Assembly (NCBI GenBank): GCA_012064415.1
Contig: SSNU01000173.1
Span: 271,882-331,635 of the forward strand
Direction: 5' to 3'
Origin: Gyrodactylus bullatarudis
Taxonomy: Eukaryota > Platyhelminthes > Monogenea > Gyrodactylidea > Gyrodactylidae
Length of the DNA stretch: 59,754 nt
Below the pieces are notes generated by a model that worked only from the letters and a program-made list of their open reading frames with translations, did no database searches and was not told the DNA's origin. Within the stretch, counting starts at the first letter, position 1. Each line of letters starts with the position of its first letter. A program made the position numbers and the translations under genes. Positions 23,370 to 35,340 of this stretch are shown here, piece after piece.

Positions 23370-23696
23370 ACAAATCCGATTCCGGGGTGATGAATTCATT
23401 CTGGAGTAATTGGAGATTATTCCATTGTTCAAATTGTCGGATGTTGTCAAAATCATCTTCAGATTCTATCAGACCTTTGGCTCGATATCTCAGGTTGAAT
23501 TTAAATTGGGAGAATCGCGACTTCTTCATCTTCTCAAGGGGAATAAACTGTCTTGGAAGGTTGTTGTAGTTTTTGAACTCTCTCAGAGTTTCATCCATCG
23601 CACGGCTGAATTCATAATGATCCCAAGTTACACGGATACACGGAAGTAGCGGGCTACAATCCAGGCTTAGAGATAAATTCTCGGGTCTTTTCGGCG
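23370..23696 (-). CDS. receptor phosphatase exon: first part of FN3 module 5
   Basis: 327 bases between acceptor AAAATGTAG and donor GTGAGT, split codons on both sides. PKRPENLSLSLDCSPLLPCI, then RVTWDHYEF, give the A-B region with the core Trp; SQFKFNLRYRAKG is strand C'. A charged insertion (REFKNYNNLPRQFIPLEKMK) makes the module longer than usual. The open frame continues 5' past the acceptor to an ATG at 23760 with a signal-peptide-like start, noted as a finding. Confidence 0.82.
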
Positions 23697-23968
23697 CTAC
23701 ATTTTCAAAGGAATCCAATGAGTTTACACTCAGAAGGCAAATTAAACAAATAATCCTCATAATTTCATTCTCCAGGTTGTAGAGATTAAGATTAAATTCT
23801 TTTTACTTTAGAAAATAAGTAAATAATTATAATGAGAAACTCATATGTATTTATGCTTAATTCCTATTGGTTGATATTAGCTAGACCAATGAAAATGGTT
23901 CATATGTTTATTTCATTTCAAGTACCAGAAGAATTGGGTTAAATAGTTGTTATGTGAGAAATACTTAC

Positions 23969-24361
23969 TCTCAAAACTTGACGATATTCGAAATGGTAAG
24001 GATGCATATGAATTTAAATTGTGGCTATTGGTTAAATTTAAGCCAATCTCCAATGCATAGTTGATGTTGTGAAATAGGCCGCAGACTAGAAAATTATTCT
24101 GAAGGCCGTAAAAATTTTTTGACTTTAGTTCATTCAGTTTGAATTGGTGTAGTTTTTGACCGAAAGAGGCCATGTTCGACCAGTCAACAAGGACATCAGA
24201 AGAGATTCGTATAATCTTTTTGGGATCAAGCTCGTAAACACCAGCTACAATAGAGCTCGTTTCATTGAGACTCTTGTCAGTATACGTGGAAAGAAATGAG
24301 CTTGTATCTAGTCTGACTGAGATGCAGCCATTTTCAATGACTTGAATGTCTAATTTATTCT
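23969..24361 (-). CDS. receptor phosphatase exon: diverged FN3-like module 4
   Basis: 393 bases between acceptor GATGAATAG and donor GTAAGT, phase 1 on both sides. KLDIQVIENGCISVRLD, GVYELDPKKIIRISSDVLVD and LFHNINYALEIGLNLTN are compatible with a strongly diverged fibronectin III module (N-x-x-Y-x-L-x-I before the end). The frame is open throughout and the junction codons fit both neighbours, which is the main support; the fold assignment is tentative. Confidence 0.72.
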
Positions 24362-24428
24362 CTATTCATCAAATATTTTGTTTATTTTATTATTATGTTT
24401 CTACTTATGAGTAACTACATAAACATAC

Positions 24429-24636
24429 GAGCATTTTCCTTGTTTATAATAATTTCTGCATTCTCTGATACTCGTCCATGTTTCCTATCAATGATTTTGG
24501 CAGTGATTTTTGAGAAATTACTCCCCCTCAGAATTATCCGTGTTACATTCGACTCAAATTTCATAACGATAGAGCTATCCTTGTGATTTGATGTCTCTTC
24601 TTGATCAGTGAAGCATGATATTTGAACATGGAAATC
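24429..24636 (-). CDS. receptor phosphatase exon: second half of FN3 module 3
   Basis: 208 bases between acceptor TTCTTCTTAAAG and donor GTATGT; enters in phase 0. DFHVQISCFTDQEETSNHKD, then VTRIILRGSNFSKITAKIID, complete the module started at the 3' end of exon 25085-25366. Divergent but in frame. Confidence 0.75.
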
Positions 24637-25084
24637 CTTTAAGAAGAAAAACATAATGCGTATAATTAAAAACTCAATGTTGAGATTGAAAACTGTTAAA
24701 CAGGGACCTAGGGAAATATTTTATTTGAATGATCAGTGATTACCATAGTCTTTTGTAAGCGGAACTAATTAGAATGTTTATTTTCTAACTTGTAGGACAG
24801 TGAATCAATGTCGACTAAGATTAATTTACGATACATAATAAGGAAAGATTTCCAATTTATCAAAACCAATTAATTACATTATTGATATAGCAATAGAAAT
24901 AGATTACGTGTGAAATCGAGAGCTTCTTTCAGTATTCTATAGACCGAAATTGCACGGATTAAAAAACCTGATTGGTTTATTTCAAATAACGTATTGTATT
25001 CTCTGAGTGCTGGTTGGTCAGTTTATTGAATGATAAGTACCAGAATTTTTAAATAATATTTTTGTGGCCTAACTGTACACTTAC
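24637..25084 (-). other. intron splitting FN3 module 3
   Basis: 448-base AT-rich intron; nothing recognised beyond the GTAAGT donor at 25084-25079. Confidence 0.55.
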
Positions 25085-25366
25085 ATTACTTCTGATGATT
25101 TCTGTCATATTTGGCCAGGTAAAAACGATATGATCCTTGACTATTTGTTGGACTTGAAAGTTTGGCAGGCTTGATGAGCTATTCTTACGGGTAAAAAATC
25201 TTATAGGTTCTGTAAACTGGGTTGATCCATAGGTGTTTTCAGTCTTGAGTCTAATTTGATATTCACGGTCGAGTGTTAGATGGCTTATTGAAGCATGGTT
25301 CGAATCTCGAATACTGAACTCCTTCCAAGAGTCTTGATCACCATTTCGAATTTCTCCGTGAATTTT
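25085..25366 (-). CDS. receptor phosphatase exon: end of FN3 module 2, start of module 3
   Basis: 94 codons in phase 0 between acceptor TTTTACTATAG and donor GTAAGT. DSWKEFSIRDSNHASISHLT and LDREYQIRLKTENTYGSTQF give the strand E-F-G half of one fibronectin module (Y-Q-I-R-L-K-T-x-N). SLPNFQVQQIVKDHIVFTWP starts the next one with its core Trp. Confidence 0.85.
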
Positions 25367-26754
25367 CTATAGTAAAAGGAGACCGTATTAATGACTTTAA
25401 ACAAGTAACAAAATAAAAATTTCTCAAACATGCGGCATTCTTGTCTCAAAGATGAATTCTTACAAATCTTCAGGGATGAACTGTGCTCATTAGCCAGACC
25501 TTTCTCTCATTGGTTAGTCTAAATGAATTTTATTGGCTAGAAATAAAATTTTGGTTTAATTTACGGTTTGATGAGATAGAATACGATTAACCCACGAGTT
25601 TCAGTTAAGAACTAGATATTTATTACAGTTTGTATAATTATAACTAGTTTATAATGACAATAAATAGTGATAGCACGACCGAAACTCCCTGACAGATTCG
25701 ACTATAATATTATAGTAACCATACTTACTAGTAAACTTTTGTTTTTGAAAATTATTGCAAGTGAAGCTGGGAGCTTTTGCAACGTGTCGTAAAAATACGA
25801 TCAGTTCATTGAGTATAAATTTTTGGCGTAGAATTCAAAATTCTCAAGACCATTATGAGAACAAACACTTGGTTCTTGAAAAATTTTGAGCTAGTAGTTA
25901 ATTAGTTAAATGTATGATTTACATCAATTTTAGAACACTGCAAAATAAGGAAGAAAATTGCTCTGTTATAGAACAGTTGATGATTTTGTATCAAAATGCA
26001 TACCTCGCGGATTGTCATTTATAGTTCGGGAAACGTTTATATGAACAGATGTTTGTATATTATATATTCGAATAATATATCGTCATGATGATATGTGAGA
26101 AATAATAAAAAGAAGACTCCAAAAGAGTGGGAATGTATAATATGTAAGTATGTAATTAGTTATCACGATCTCCAAATTAATATTACACCACTATTACCAG
26201 AGAATATTAAAGTTTATTCGTGCTAGAAGGAGAATTAAATCAAGCAAATGATTACTCTAAACTCTTGGCTCTCCTGGGCGTATAATTCATTCAATTTTTA
26301 TCTTAACTAAACAAGTTTGAGAATTGCCCTTAGACATTAAAGAGTAATAATAAACTCTAATCATATCTGTAGAGTGATAAATGGCTCAAATTTCTTTTTG
26401 GCTTTGGAGTATCCCAAAGTTTTTTCTCAGTTATCTGTGTAATCCAATAATTCTGTGAAGCTGTCGAATCTTGCTTAATTTTCAGAATCTTAACCCTGAT
26501 CATTCGTTAGACAAGTGCAATACTACTCAGTTTGAAGAGAGTTGGAAATATTAATATTTTGTTTAAAAAGTTTTTCTTGAAAACCTACTTCCTAATGTCG
26601 TAGATATGTATTACTTTTATCAAGTAATCATAGTCGTAGAAAACTATCTGCTAGAGTTTGAGATATAGCAAATTTCAATAATACATCTGAACTAAGTTAA
26701 TCGTAGTCTCACAATCAGGATATCCTCGAATAATGTTTTCCCCCTGTAACCCTC

Positions 26755-27336
26755 ATGGAATCGCTTTTACTTCCTGGAGAAATTGTCTCCTTAACTTCGG
26801 ACCTGGGTTTCAGTATATCGTCTAGTTTAAAATTAAATCCTGTAGCTAATCTCCCTAGAATTAATTCTATTATTTTTACCATTAAGAAATTCTCTAAATC
26901 CAGTGATGTAAGACTAAAAGCTTACAAATCACTGGTCTTTCCACTTTTTGACTATATTTTTCCTCTCTTACCCAATTTAAATCAATCTCAGTGTCTAACT
27001 ATTGAACGTGTTCAATATAGGTTTTTACATTCTTTATATCCTCATATTGACTCGTACAACGCACTAATATTGGTCTCTGGCCTTAACCCCCTCTGGGTCC
27101 GGCGATTTGCTTTTTTAGTCAAAAAATTCACAGAGTCTTACTCTCTCTCTAATAATAATTATTATCTGAGAAATTCTAAATATGAACCGAATTACCTATT
27201 ATCTTTTTATAATTTAATTTTTACAAAATATGAATTATCTGATTGTGATGACTTGACCAATCTTAAATTGATCATGTCTCACATCAGGCTTAAAATCGAT
27301 TACTCTAAGTCTTTGCTTTATTCCTATCTTCATTAA
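26755..27336 (+). mobile_element. non-LTR retrotransposon ORF, C-terminal part (5'-truncated LINE)
   Basis: An intact frame of 193 codons. TSDLGFSISSSLKLNP, then RLKAYKSLVFPLFDYIFPLL and QSQCLTIERVQYRFLHSLYP, are the thumb and connecting region after the reverse transcriptase domain of Jockey/CR1-type LINEs (DLG-x-x-I, Y-K-S-L-V-x-P-x-x-D-Y, I-E-x-V-Q-x-R-F). The upstream sequence gives no RT core, so the insert is 5'-truncated, as usual for LINEs. It is antisense to the host gene. The last 22 residues recur at 58205-58300. Confidence 0.72.
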
Positions 27337-27560
27337 CCAGATGATTTTCGAATTTCTTGCAGACTCTAGTCCCAGGCTTTCCTATTTGCTCAAATATTTA
27401 CAACTCGAGAGCATTTAGCTTATTTATGACTTGACATTTTATCTTTTTATAATTGTACAGATCAATCTATCCATTTTATTTATTGTATTTTATTTCTATT
27501 TGTACAAGCAGATTTCGTTATATAATTTGTATTTATATTTTCAATTCAATATAAGATTTT
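27337..27560 (+). mobile_element. 3' untranslated tail of the LINE
   Basis: T-rich non-coding sequence following the LINE stop, ending near a run of A (about 27570-27578) that may be the remains of the poly(A) end. The start GCAGACTCTA resembles CACAGACTTTA in the second copy at about 58335. Confidence 0.45.
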
Positions 27561-28086
27561 TTTCTAACAAAAAAAAATGTGAGAGGCAATAGATCAAAGA
27601 CACAAAAAAGACTCAAAGGCATAATAAAGTGTTATTTTACTGAATTATTATTATCAGGTATTACACGAAAAAAACGCCCAAAATATTAGAATTAGGATAT
27701 ATTTTACTCATTTCCGGACCTTGAGAAATTTATCAAGAAGTAGGTCAAGTATTTCCTATTTAAAGATTTATGAGCAGGTGATAGTTTAGAAGGTCCATTT
27801 GTTCAATTATCCGGATGGAAGTTTTGAAACTGGAGATAATTACAGACTCAATAAGATGCTAATTATACCTACAGGCTAATGTTATTTTCGGCCATAGAAT
27901 ATAATTAAGCATTATAATGACATGGAAGTTAAAGGAGAGCCATTATGGATTCTGTCGAAATGGAACTTTGTACTTACATCAGGGGGATCTGATTAGAATT
28001 ACAAAAAGGTCGATTGGAAGAAAAAGAAAAACATGATCCCGTTTCTATTAGATTGATTTTATTGATTTTTTAAATCATTGGTCAAC

Positions 28087-28404
28087 TTGATAAAGTAAAA
28101 AAGAATGCCGAGAGTGGAATAAGCGCTTTATTTCAGGCATACTCATCAGCTTCTTACATGCCAAATATATAGTGAAATACAAAGAATAAATTTAAGTTAA
28201 TCAGAATGTACCCCACCCTAGGGTGGGAAATATCAGTTATCAAAAACCCTACCCGATTGACAGTGTGATAAACTTTGACATGTACCCCAACACAACAAGA
28301 GAGCCAATCAGATTAACTTATAATTTTTCTTTTTATTTTGATGAGTATGCCTGAAATAAAGCGCTTATTCCTCCCACTTTCGGCATCCTTTTTTACTTTA
28401 TCAA
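28087..28404. mobile_element. non-autonomous inverted-repeat element, 318 bp
   Basis: Left arm 28087-28149 and right arm 28338-28404 are inverted repeats of about 65 bases: TTGATAAAGTAAAAAAG, ATGCCG, AATAAGCGCTTTATTTCAGG, CATACTCATCA. Inner sequences also pair in part (AGTTAATCAGAATGTACCCC against the complement of AGCCAATCAGATTAACTT). A related sequence is at 43217-43266 (CTTTATTTTGGGCATACTCA, CATGTCAAATATATG). No ORF and no clear target duplication, so the superfamily is unknown. Confidence 0.6.
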
Positions 28405-29339
28405 TATGTTATTTTTTTGTTTTTTTATCAAGTATTTTAGATACTTGATCAGATTTTATTAATTTTACGTACTCAAAATAACCTTTCATATCGAAAATAC
28501 TTCTGGCATCTAACAGTCGATAACCAACCTGAATCGTGGTTCTTGAGATAAAGAATAAATCATTTTTTTGTGAAAATGAACCATAAAAATCCCAAATTTA
28601 TGCCAACTAGGCTTTGGATGACTCTGAAATATATGGAGGAAATTATAATTTTTAAGCCAAATTGTCACATAAAAAAAAATAGTCATTGCTTGCAAAGAGG
28701 ATATAAAGGCAGGTTACTATGGAAACAAAAGAGTTTCTGTAACAGTTTAGAATGGGGCTTGGAAAAGTTTAAAATTATAATGGGAAAATTATTCATTGGG
28801 AATGATTTCTGCGATATAGACTCTCAGTTGGAGTTGAAAGAATGAATTCAATTAAAATTTCCAAAGATGAGAGACTAAAATACTGAAATCCAAATAGGCT
28901 GACAAACAAATTAACCTACTAGTGGAGTGTACTGACGATTTTTAACGTAGACTTTGTCATGGGATTGACACTTGTTTTTCTCAGTACTAACATCCAACAG
29001 GTCTGAGAAAATTAACCCTTAAAGAGGCAGAGAAAATTTTTCGAATTTGAATATCGATATGGAAAGAACGATTCTGATTGGTCAATATCATATACACAAG
29101 CTAATACATGTATGATATACATTGTATACGGTGTGAAAGCATATCATATACAGAATTTTGCTTAAATCTACCAATGGGAAACAAGGACGCTGTTATCTTT
29201 CTTTGATTTTGTAAAGTTCAGTCTCAAATTGATAATTGCGTTTTAAGACCTAAAACTTTGGACCCTGAACTTTTTAAGACCTTATCATGAAAATTAAATT
29301 TTTTTAAACATTACATTAATCCACGGAGCCACAGGAAAA

Positions 29340-29377
29340 ATAGACCTTTTAGGACTTTTTGAGGCCCTAATGATCAG
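29340..29377 (-). mobile_element. lone hAT-like terminus
   Basis: Read on the minus strand from about 29376: TTAGGGCCTCAAAAAGTCC, followed by words AAAAGGTC and TAAGGTCTTAAAAAG farther inside. Next to it lies ATGATCAG, fitting nTnnnnAn. The other end was not found. Confidence 0.4.
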
Positions 29378-30294
29378 GATGAAAATGGTATTAGTTCTTT
29401 AGAGAAAGTTTCTAACCATTTTCACTATGGTAGAATGTTTTTCAAAAAAACTCCTAGACTTCAAGTAGTGAATTGTTATCTTAAAACTGAGCTATTCGAA
29501 TTGTCTTTTAATATTATTATCAATTGGTTATTAATAATTACTACAATCATGAGATGTAAGCATGAATCCAGGTTGGGTTCTCTTTCTTCTTGAATGAGCA
29601 GAATCCGTAGTATCGTGTTGGTATCAATTAAAAATTATCGTTGAAAAAGCTATGAGATCAATTCTACCATATTCATATCTTATAACAGGTTAGTGGATTT
29701 GAATTAATTTTTGTTCAAAAAAATTTCATTGGTCAAAGATACCCTTTATAGAGGTTATCGTACCTGTATAATTCAAAAATGTAATCGCCTGAACTCAATC
29801 TGCTAAACCTTCAAAGATAGCTGGTAGATAACTCCTGAACTAGAGATGATTGACTTGAAGAAAACTAATAGCTATCAATTTTTAATTTTAAAGACATAAA
29901 CATATCTAAAAATATCAATATTGTTCATGGCTAGGGTTGGCATTCTAGGTAAAAACATCAGTCAACAGAGCATCGCAAAATTATTAGTTAATGAACAAAA
30001 CTCCATTGATATTGGGTCAAGTATGATCCCAAGAGAGCTTGGATAAGTTTGTTAGTTCATTTGAAATGATTTAAAAAATATCATCAATATACCAATAAGT
30101 ATGTGTGATATACTATTGTAGTTGAATATCGTATCTTGCATGCACTGTTTAGAGGGTTTAGTGGATGTAAAACTGATTTTGGTTTTTTTCACCCTACTTG
30201 TCTAAGAAATCAAATTTTCAAAATGCCTTCATTGTCTTTTGGGGCAACATACACAAGACGTTTTAAATAATGCATGTAAAAAAGTGAACATTAC

Positions 30295-30398
30295 CAGGAT
30301 ATTTTCCTTGATGAAAACTGGATTATTCCATTGTATAAGGAGCATTCTAAGATTGATCATTGTCACGTAAATTAATCGAGGAATATCGATTTTTCGAT
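30295..30398 (-). CDS. receptor phosphatase exon: start of FN3 module 2 (104 bp)
   Basis: A short exon found by phase: exons 35023-35340 and 25085-25366 do not join in frame, and this one fixes it. Acceptor is the strong tract ATTTTTTTGTTTCAG; donor is GTAATG. It reads RKIDIPRLIYVTMINLRMLL, then IQWNNPVFIKENIL, the A-B-C start of a fibronectin III module with core Trp. Two bases complete a Asp codon with the preceding exon; it leaves in phase 0, flowing into KIHGEIRNG. Confidence 0.83.
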
Positions 30399-33300
30399 CT
30401 GAAACAAAAAAATCAGGATTATATGGAAAAATTTATGAGTAGATTTTAAATTAGTACCAAAACTTAGAAAACCAATAGGAGATCATATTTTGGAAAGATC
30501 TGATATATTGTTAATGAATGAATTTAAACTCGACTATACTTGGTTATTACGCATATCTAAGAAATATCCCGAGGCCGGTAAAATATCGAAATTTGCTCAT
30601 TACAGCCATAAAATAAGCAGCTTATTTTAGTTCAAATTTCAAGTGATCTTTTATTAATAAAATGTCGATGAAATACAAAGAATTTTCTTAGACAATCCCT
30701 AGCTTCGAATCCATTCAATGAAAATTAAGAAACCCATATTCTATAATTTATTTTGTTTATTTGTTGGCGTAAATAATGTCTACACTCAAGCGGTTGGTAT
30801 GTATGGAACGATCTTTCTCAATGCTGAAACATTTTCTGAAAAAGAACTCAAGATTAGCGATCTAAAAGTGTATTTTAACGATAAAAAGATTTACAGGCGT
30901 ACTTTTATGTACTTTTAACTTAACTTGTAAACAATGTTGAATTCGTAAGGACAAAAATGTCGAAATATTTTACCGGCTCAAAAATATCGAATTTTATATT
31001 TTCAATCAAATTAAGTTTTCATCTACTATTGAGTAGAGAGGAATTGCAATACAGTAAATCAACCTGTATTAGTTTAGGTTTAGAGGTACTTTTTCTCTTC
31101 TCAGCTGTAGTAATTACAGATGCCATTACGAATTGACCAAGTAGATATGAGATAATAAGATACCATCCAGGAGATTTGAGAATTTAAAAGATCTTAGAAG
31201 AAGCAAGTAGGAAACTTTTAATTGCATTCCTCTCGAGAGAGATGAGAGATATATCCTGTCAGAGGAATATATTGAGGTGATATAGATAGAATTCATGTAA
31301 TGAGATTTCTCTTTTGTTCTGAACGAAACAATTTTGTATGTTTTAATAGAGAGATTTAATGATGTAACTTTAGCAATTTTTTAAACTTACTTTGTTATTC
31401 AAAGATGACTTTTTGTTGTTAGTAGGCATTTGTACAACAAGTAAATAATACAGAATCTACAGTTTGAGTCTCGATGAATTCAGGATTTCAGGATTTTCAC
31501 AAAATTAATATAAAAACTTCTATTTCTATTAAGGTATATAATTTGAAAAGCTTCTCTTATAATTTCATCACTCTCATCTTTTTTTTACATTATTCTCGTT
31601 ACAAAATAGAACCCATCAGATTGTTTGAATCTGATTGATCTTCAACCAGTAATGGCTCGTATCAGATGAAAAATCGATGCATTAACCAGAAGATTTACTT
31701 TTCAGATTCATGACTCTATTAGTTTTCTGAAAAAAAAATTTTTATAAGATCTTGATTGAGTTTTTCTGGAATAAAATTTTGTGCTGATTTCAGATCTGCT
31801 TTCAGAATTTTGCTTGCGTTAATATTTTGGCCACTATGGCCAAAAAAACAAAAAATTCTAATTTTGAGTATCTCAATAAACTTAATTGATATTATTGGTA
31901 TGAAAACATAAGAATCCGAAATTGATTTTATTTCCATTAAAAAGAGCGTAAAATTTCGCGTTAATTGATGGGTAAAACGAATTTAGCACTCTTGCAAAGC
32001 TTTTTAAAATGCGCGTCAAGTTAGAAAAGATTGAAGAATCCTTTAAAAAATACATATTTTTTGAGTGTTTTTCTTCTTTTCTGACGTGTAGATATAATAA
32101 AATTTGAAAAAGCATTCCAATGTAAAATTTAATTTTCTTTCGAATGGTGCCCTTTTTATTAGCGTAGGATCAGTCGTTTGGAGGTTATTAAGCTTTTTCC
32201 AAGCCAGAACTTTTTATCAATTTTCATTTCTGAATTCTCATTAGTTTAATCATATTGATGAAACTTGATTTATAAAACAAATGAATCAGTTATTTTACGA
32301 CCCCACCCCAACCGTGTTAACTTTCATATACGATCATTAGAACTTTTATTATAATAACCCTTCCTATACTACAGTGTCAACACTAAATGAGTGAAATACA
32401 TGGATGTGTGTGAGGGTATCAAATTGCCTATACATCTTCGAATAGACCCTATTATTCCACTATTCATGAAGCTCTGCTTCTGATTTTTGATTCCACTAAG
32501 GGACAGAAGGGTTAAATATTTTCGTTACACTTTAAGCACAACACAATTTTTGATTCTTAATCAGGCTAAAAAGATCTTTTGAAGACTTTCAGGATACCGT
32601 AGCCGAGTAGGCAATGAAAGTCAAAAATTTCTGATCACTAAACCAGTGGATTCTGACTTTTTACTTTATTATAACGTAATATTAGAAATTTAAAATGTAG
32701 ATCCTTAATTTAAGGTTATATAACACGATGGTGGCATAATAATTGTGTATAATCAACATGTTCAACAGAAGCCATATCAGGGAATCTTTCTTTGAGAAAT
32801 AATTACAATTTTCCCCTAACCAAGGGACATTTCCAGAGAAGACTTTGCTGGAAACAAACTACAGTAATAATTATAATTCAGTTACATTTTTTATGAGTGG
32901 AAATTTTTAATCTAGATTGTAAAATGCAGTGAAATGAGCATTTGTCATTTTTAACCATTAACTTTTGATAGATATTCAATAATTAAAATGCACTAGAATG
33001 AAATGGGAATTTATAGTGTGTTGTCTACAGTTTAATTCGTCAATTAAAATGTTTATAAAAACATTTTTGGATTATGTGGATGATGGCTATCAAGAGAATT
33101 GGGTAGTTACAACATCTTGTATGATCGCGCACTTTCCCCTGAAATGCATAAACGCAAATCGATAAATTTTTAATTTTAGAATTTAATTCATTTGTTATAT
33201 CGTGGAGAGGCTTGTCAGATTTAGGAAAGGGGGCAATTTACCATCAAATTCAAGTTTCTAACAAGTAAGTTTGAAAATGATAAAAGTTGAAAATTGAATG

Positions 33301-33405
33301 ATAAAATTAATGTTTATTTTTTTTCTAAACTGGCCAAGTTCCTATAAAATCATTTGTTCCAAGGCCTGACGGACCATAAAAGAAATGATTTTGTAAAACT
33401 TACTA

Positions 33406-34263
33406 TACCTTTTACAGACGAAAATGATACTTTTCTAAACTCAAATTGACACCAATTAAAATTCAATATGGGACGTATTATAAAAAAAAGGGGGGTGGTT
33501 TTCAAGGGTTATAATTTTATAAAGTCTTAAGGTCAAATGTAAAATGATTTGTATTGGTTATAAATTTAGGGGTAGGAACATTACTCGTTAAATTAATTTT
33601 TAATGTTTCTTTGATTTAATATTCATTATTTATAGAGTAATGCCTAAAGATGATGAATGCATAAGAAAAAGAGTCGTAGTGCTCTATCGTGAGGATTGTA
33701 ATTGGCTTGAATTTGCAAAATTATCAAATTAATCAAAATCAACAGCATTGCTGGGTCAACAGTAATCGAGAAAACAATCTTTCAAGAGGGTAAGGAAATA
33801 CTGAAGAAAGAGTCGATATTGTGAAAAATAATAACCCATTAAAAGATTTTTGTGAGGAGTAAAAAGAAGAAATTCTTGAATATTCAAGAACTGGAAGAGA
33901 CATCCCCAAGTCTGAGTTGATTATGAGAATTTTGGATTCAGCAGCGAATAATGCCAAAATCAAGTTTCCTCCTATTCAATATCAAATTGTACAAGACAAA
34001 TTGAGAAGTATATCCCTGTGATGATATATAAACAAGATTTAAAGGAATAGAGAGTCTCATAATGAATTCTAAAGTCTCTTTTTGAATTGTATTTTTTCTT
34101 AATTATAGCATGCGAAAAATGTGCTAAATTTACATATGCATATACTATTGTATATGAAACTCCACTCAATTACATTAGACTTTTTGTACATGATTATATA
34201 TATAATGAATTTAAATTGGTGTCGATTTGAATTAAGAAACTTATCATTTTCGTCTGTAAGGTA
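33406..34263 (+). mobile_element. Tc1/mariner-like DNA transposon, 858 bp, dead
   Basis: Terminal inverted repeats of about 60 bases: left TACCTTTTACAGACGAAAAT (33406 on); right, on the minus strand from 34263, TACCTTACAGACGAAAATGA. Inside them TTCAAATCGACACCAATTTA (right) matches CTCAAATTGACACCAATTAA (left). TA flanks both ends (33404-33405 and 34264-34265), the Tc1/mariner target duplication. The interior carries a broken transposase on the plus strand, so the superfamily call rests on ends, target and gene together. Confidence 0.72.
33640..34022 (+). pseudogene. decayed transposase N-terminal region
   Basis: ATG at 33640 opens MPKDDECIRKRVVVLYREDC, NWLEFAKL, then a stop; after a frame change the reading resumes as HCWVNSNRENNLSRG, NTEERVDIVKNNNPLKDFCEE, with further stops, to TGA at 34020-34022. 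This resembles the helix-turn-helix N-terminus of mariner/IS630-type transposases, followed by the linker. No DDE/D core is left. Position inside the terminal repeats and plus orientation fit the element. Confidence 0.5.
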
Positions 34264-35022
34264 TATAACAGAAAAAAATATTTAGAAAAACAAACCATAA
34301 TGAAAATTTATATTATTCCTCATTATAACACTGTGTTATTTGACTAACCATAACGGAAATAATCATTCTCAGACAGACCATAACAGTAAATACCCCATTT
34401 CGGGTTTATTCCAAACCAATAGCAAACTTCGATTAGAAATGACATGTTGAAAAGTTTAGCATCTCAAAACAAAAATAATCAAATTTTAGAGACGTTCATA
34501 TAAAATTTAAATTCCTATTTATTATATTACGCATGTAATTGCTGATATAGTTAGTTTTTCAGTACAAAATTTAGAATTTAGGTGTATGCTTTAATTTCAT
34601 TGGTTATTGGTTTCACGCCCTCTCATTGGTTGAAAAAACTCCCCAGTTTGATATATAATCCAAGTACGAGTGATAATTTGGGCAGGATGGGAAAGAAAAC
34701 GGGTCCTTCACCTGTATAATTAGAGTACCAAAGAAGGTGCACGAAATGAATGAAGATTGGAAAAAAGTGATAAATTGAACCAAAAAAACTCAAATTTTTA
34801 TAACAGTGGTAGATTCGGCTAATCTTAGTAAATTTAAATTAACAATGCTATTTTCGAATACAGTAGTCATACATACGCGCATAGTATTATCTAAGGAAAT
34901 AAGGATAAGTTCTTTGTGATTCCAAAATAGAATTAACTCATAATGATCCAATTCTTTGGAAATTAGTGGGAAAAGTAGCATCTATAGTGAATTCTAAAAA
35001 AAACTATTTTTTGTTAACTTAC

Positions 35023-35340
35023 CCAAATTCATTGCTTCGAGATAGAGAACATCGCTAGGGTTCTCATGTCGAAATTTGTTCATGGAAAAAACCTGGACTG
35101 AATAATTCTCATTGGGCCAAACATTCTCAATGACAATTTCATGTTTCCTCAACAGGTCGATTGTCTTTGTAGATGTCCCATAAAACTCATGATACAGCCA
35201 GGGATATTTGGGCTGAAGGGAGCGTGCAACACCACGGAATTGTTCAGCCTTTTCACACGCAAATTCAACCTTAATGTCCAGAATTTCCGGGACAATATTA
35301 AGATAGGTTGCATTGATATTTGTTGGCTTCTCTGGGGGGT
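35023..35340 (-). CDS. receptor phosphatase exon: complete FN3 module 1
   Basis: 318 bases between acceptor TTTGTCATTAG and donor GTAAGT, phase 1 at both borders. PPEKPTNINATYLN is the classical P-x-x-P start of the first fibronectin module after Ig domains. IVIENVWPNENYSVQVFSMN shows the strand E-F region (L/V-x-P-x-x-x-Y-x-V-x-V). A single exon encodes the whole domain. Confidence 0.85.

Larger units (their letters stand above)
25367..30294 (-). other. 4.9-kb intron splitting FN3 module 2
   Basis: AT-rich intron containing a plus-strand LINE 3' part (26755-27560), an inverted-repeat element (28087-28404) and a lone hAT-like end (29340-29377). Confidence 0.6.
30399..35022 (-). other. 4.6-kb intron between FN3 modules 1 and 2
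   Basis: AT-rich intron holding a Tc1/mariner-like element (33406-34263); the remainder shows nothing I can name. Confidence 0.6.

Noticed and set aside
29935..29960. TAGGGTTGGCA as a hAT-like end
   Set aside because: The adjoining octamer does not fit nTnnnnAn and there is no partner end.
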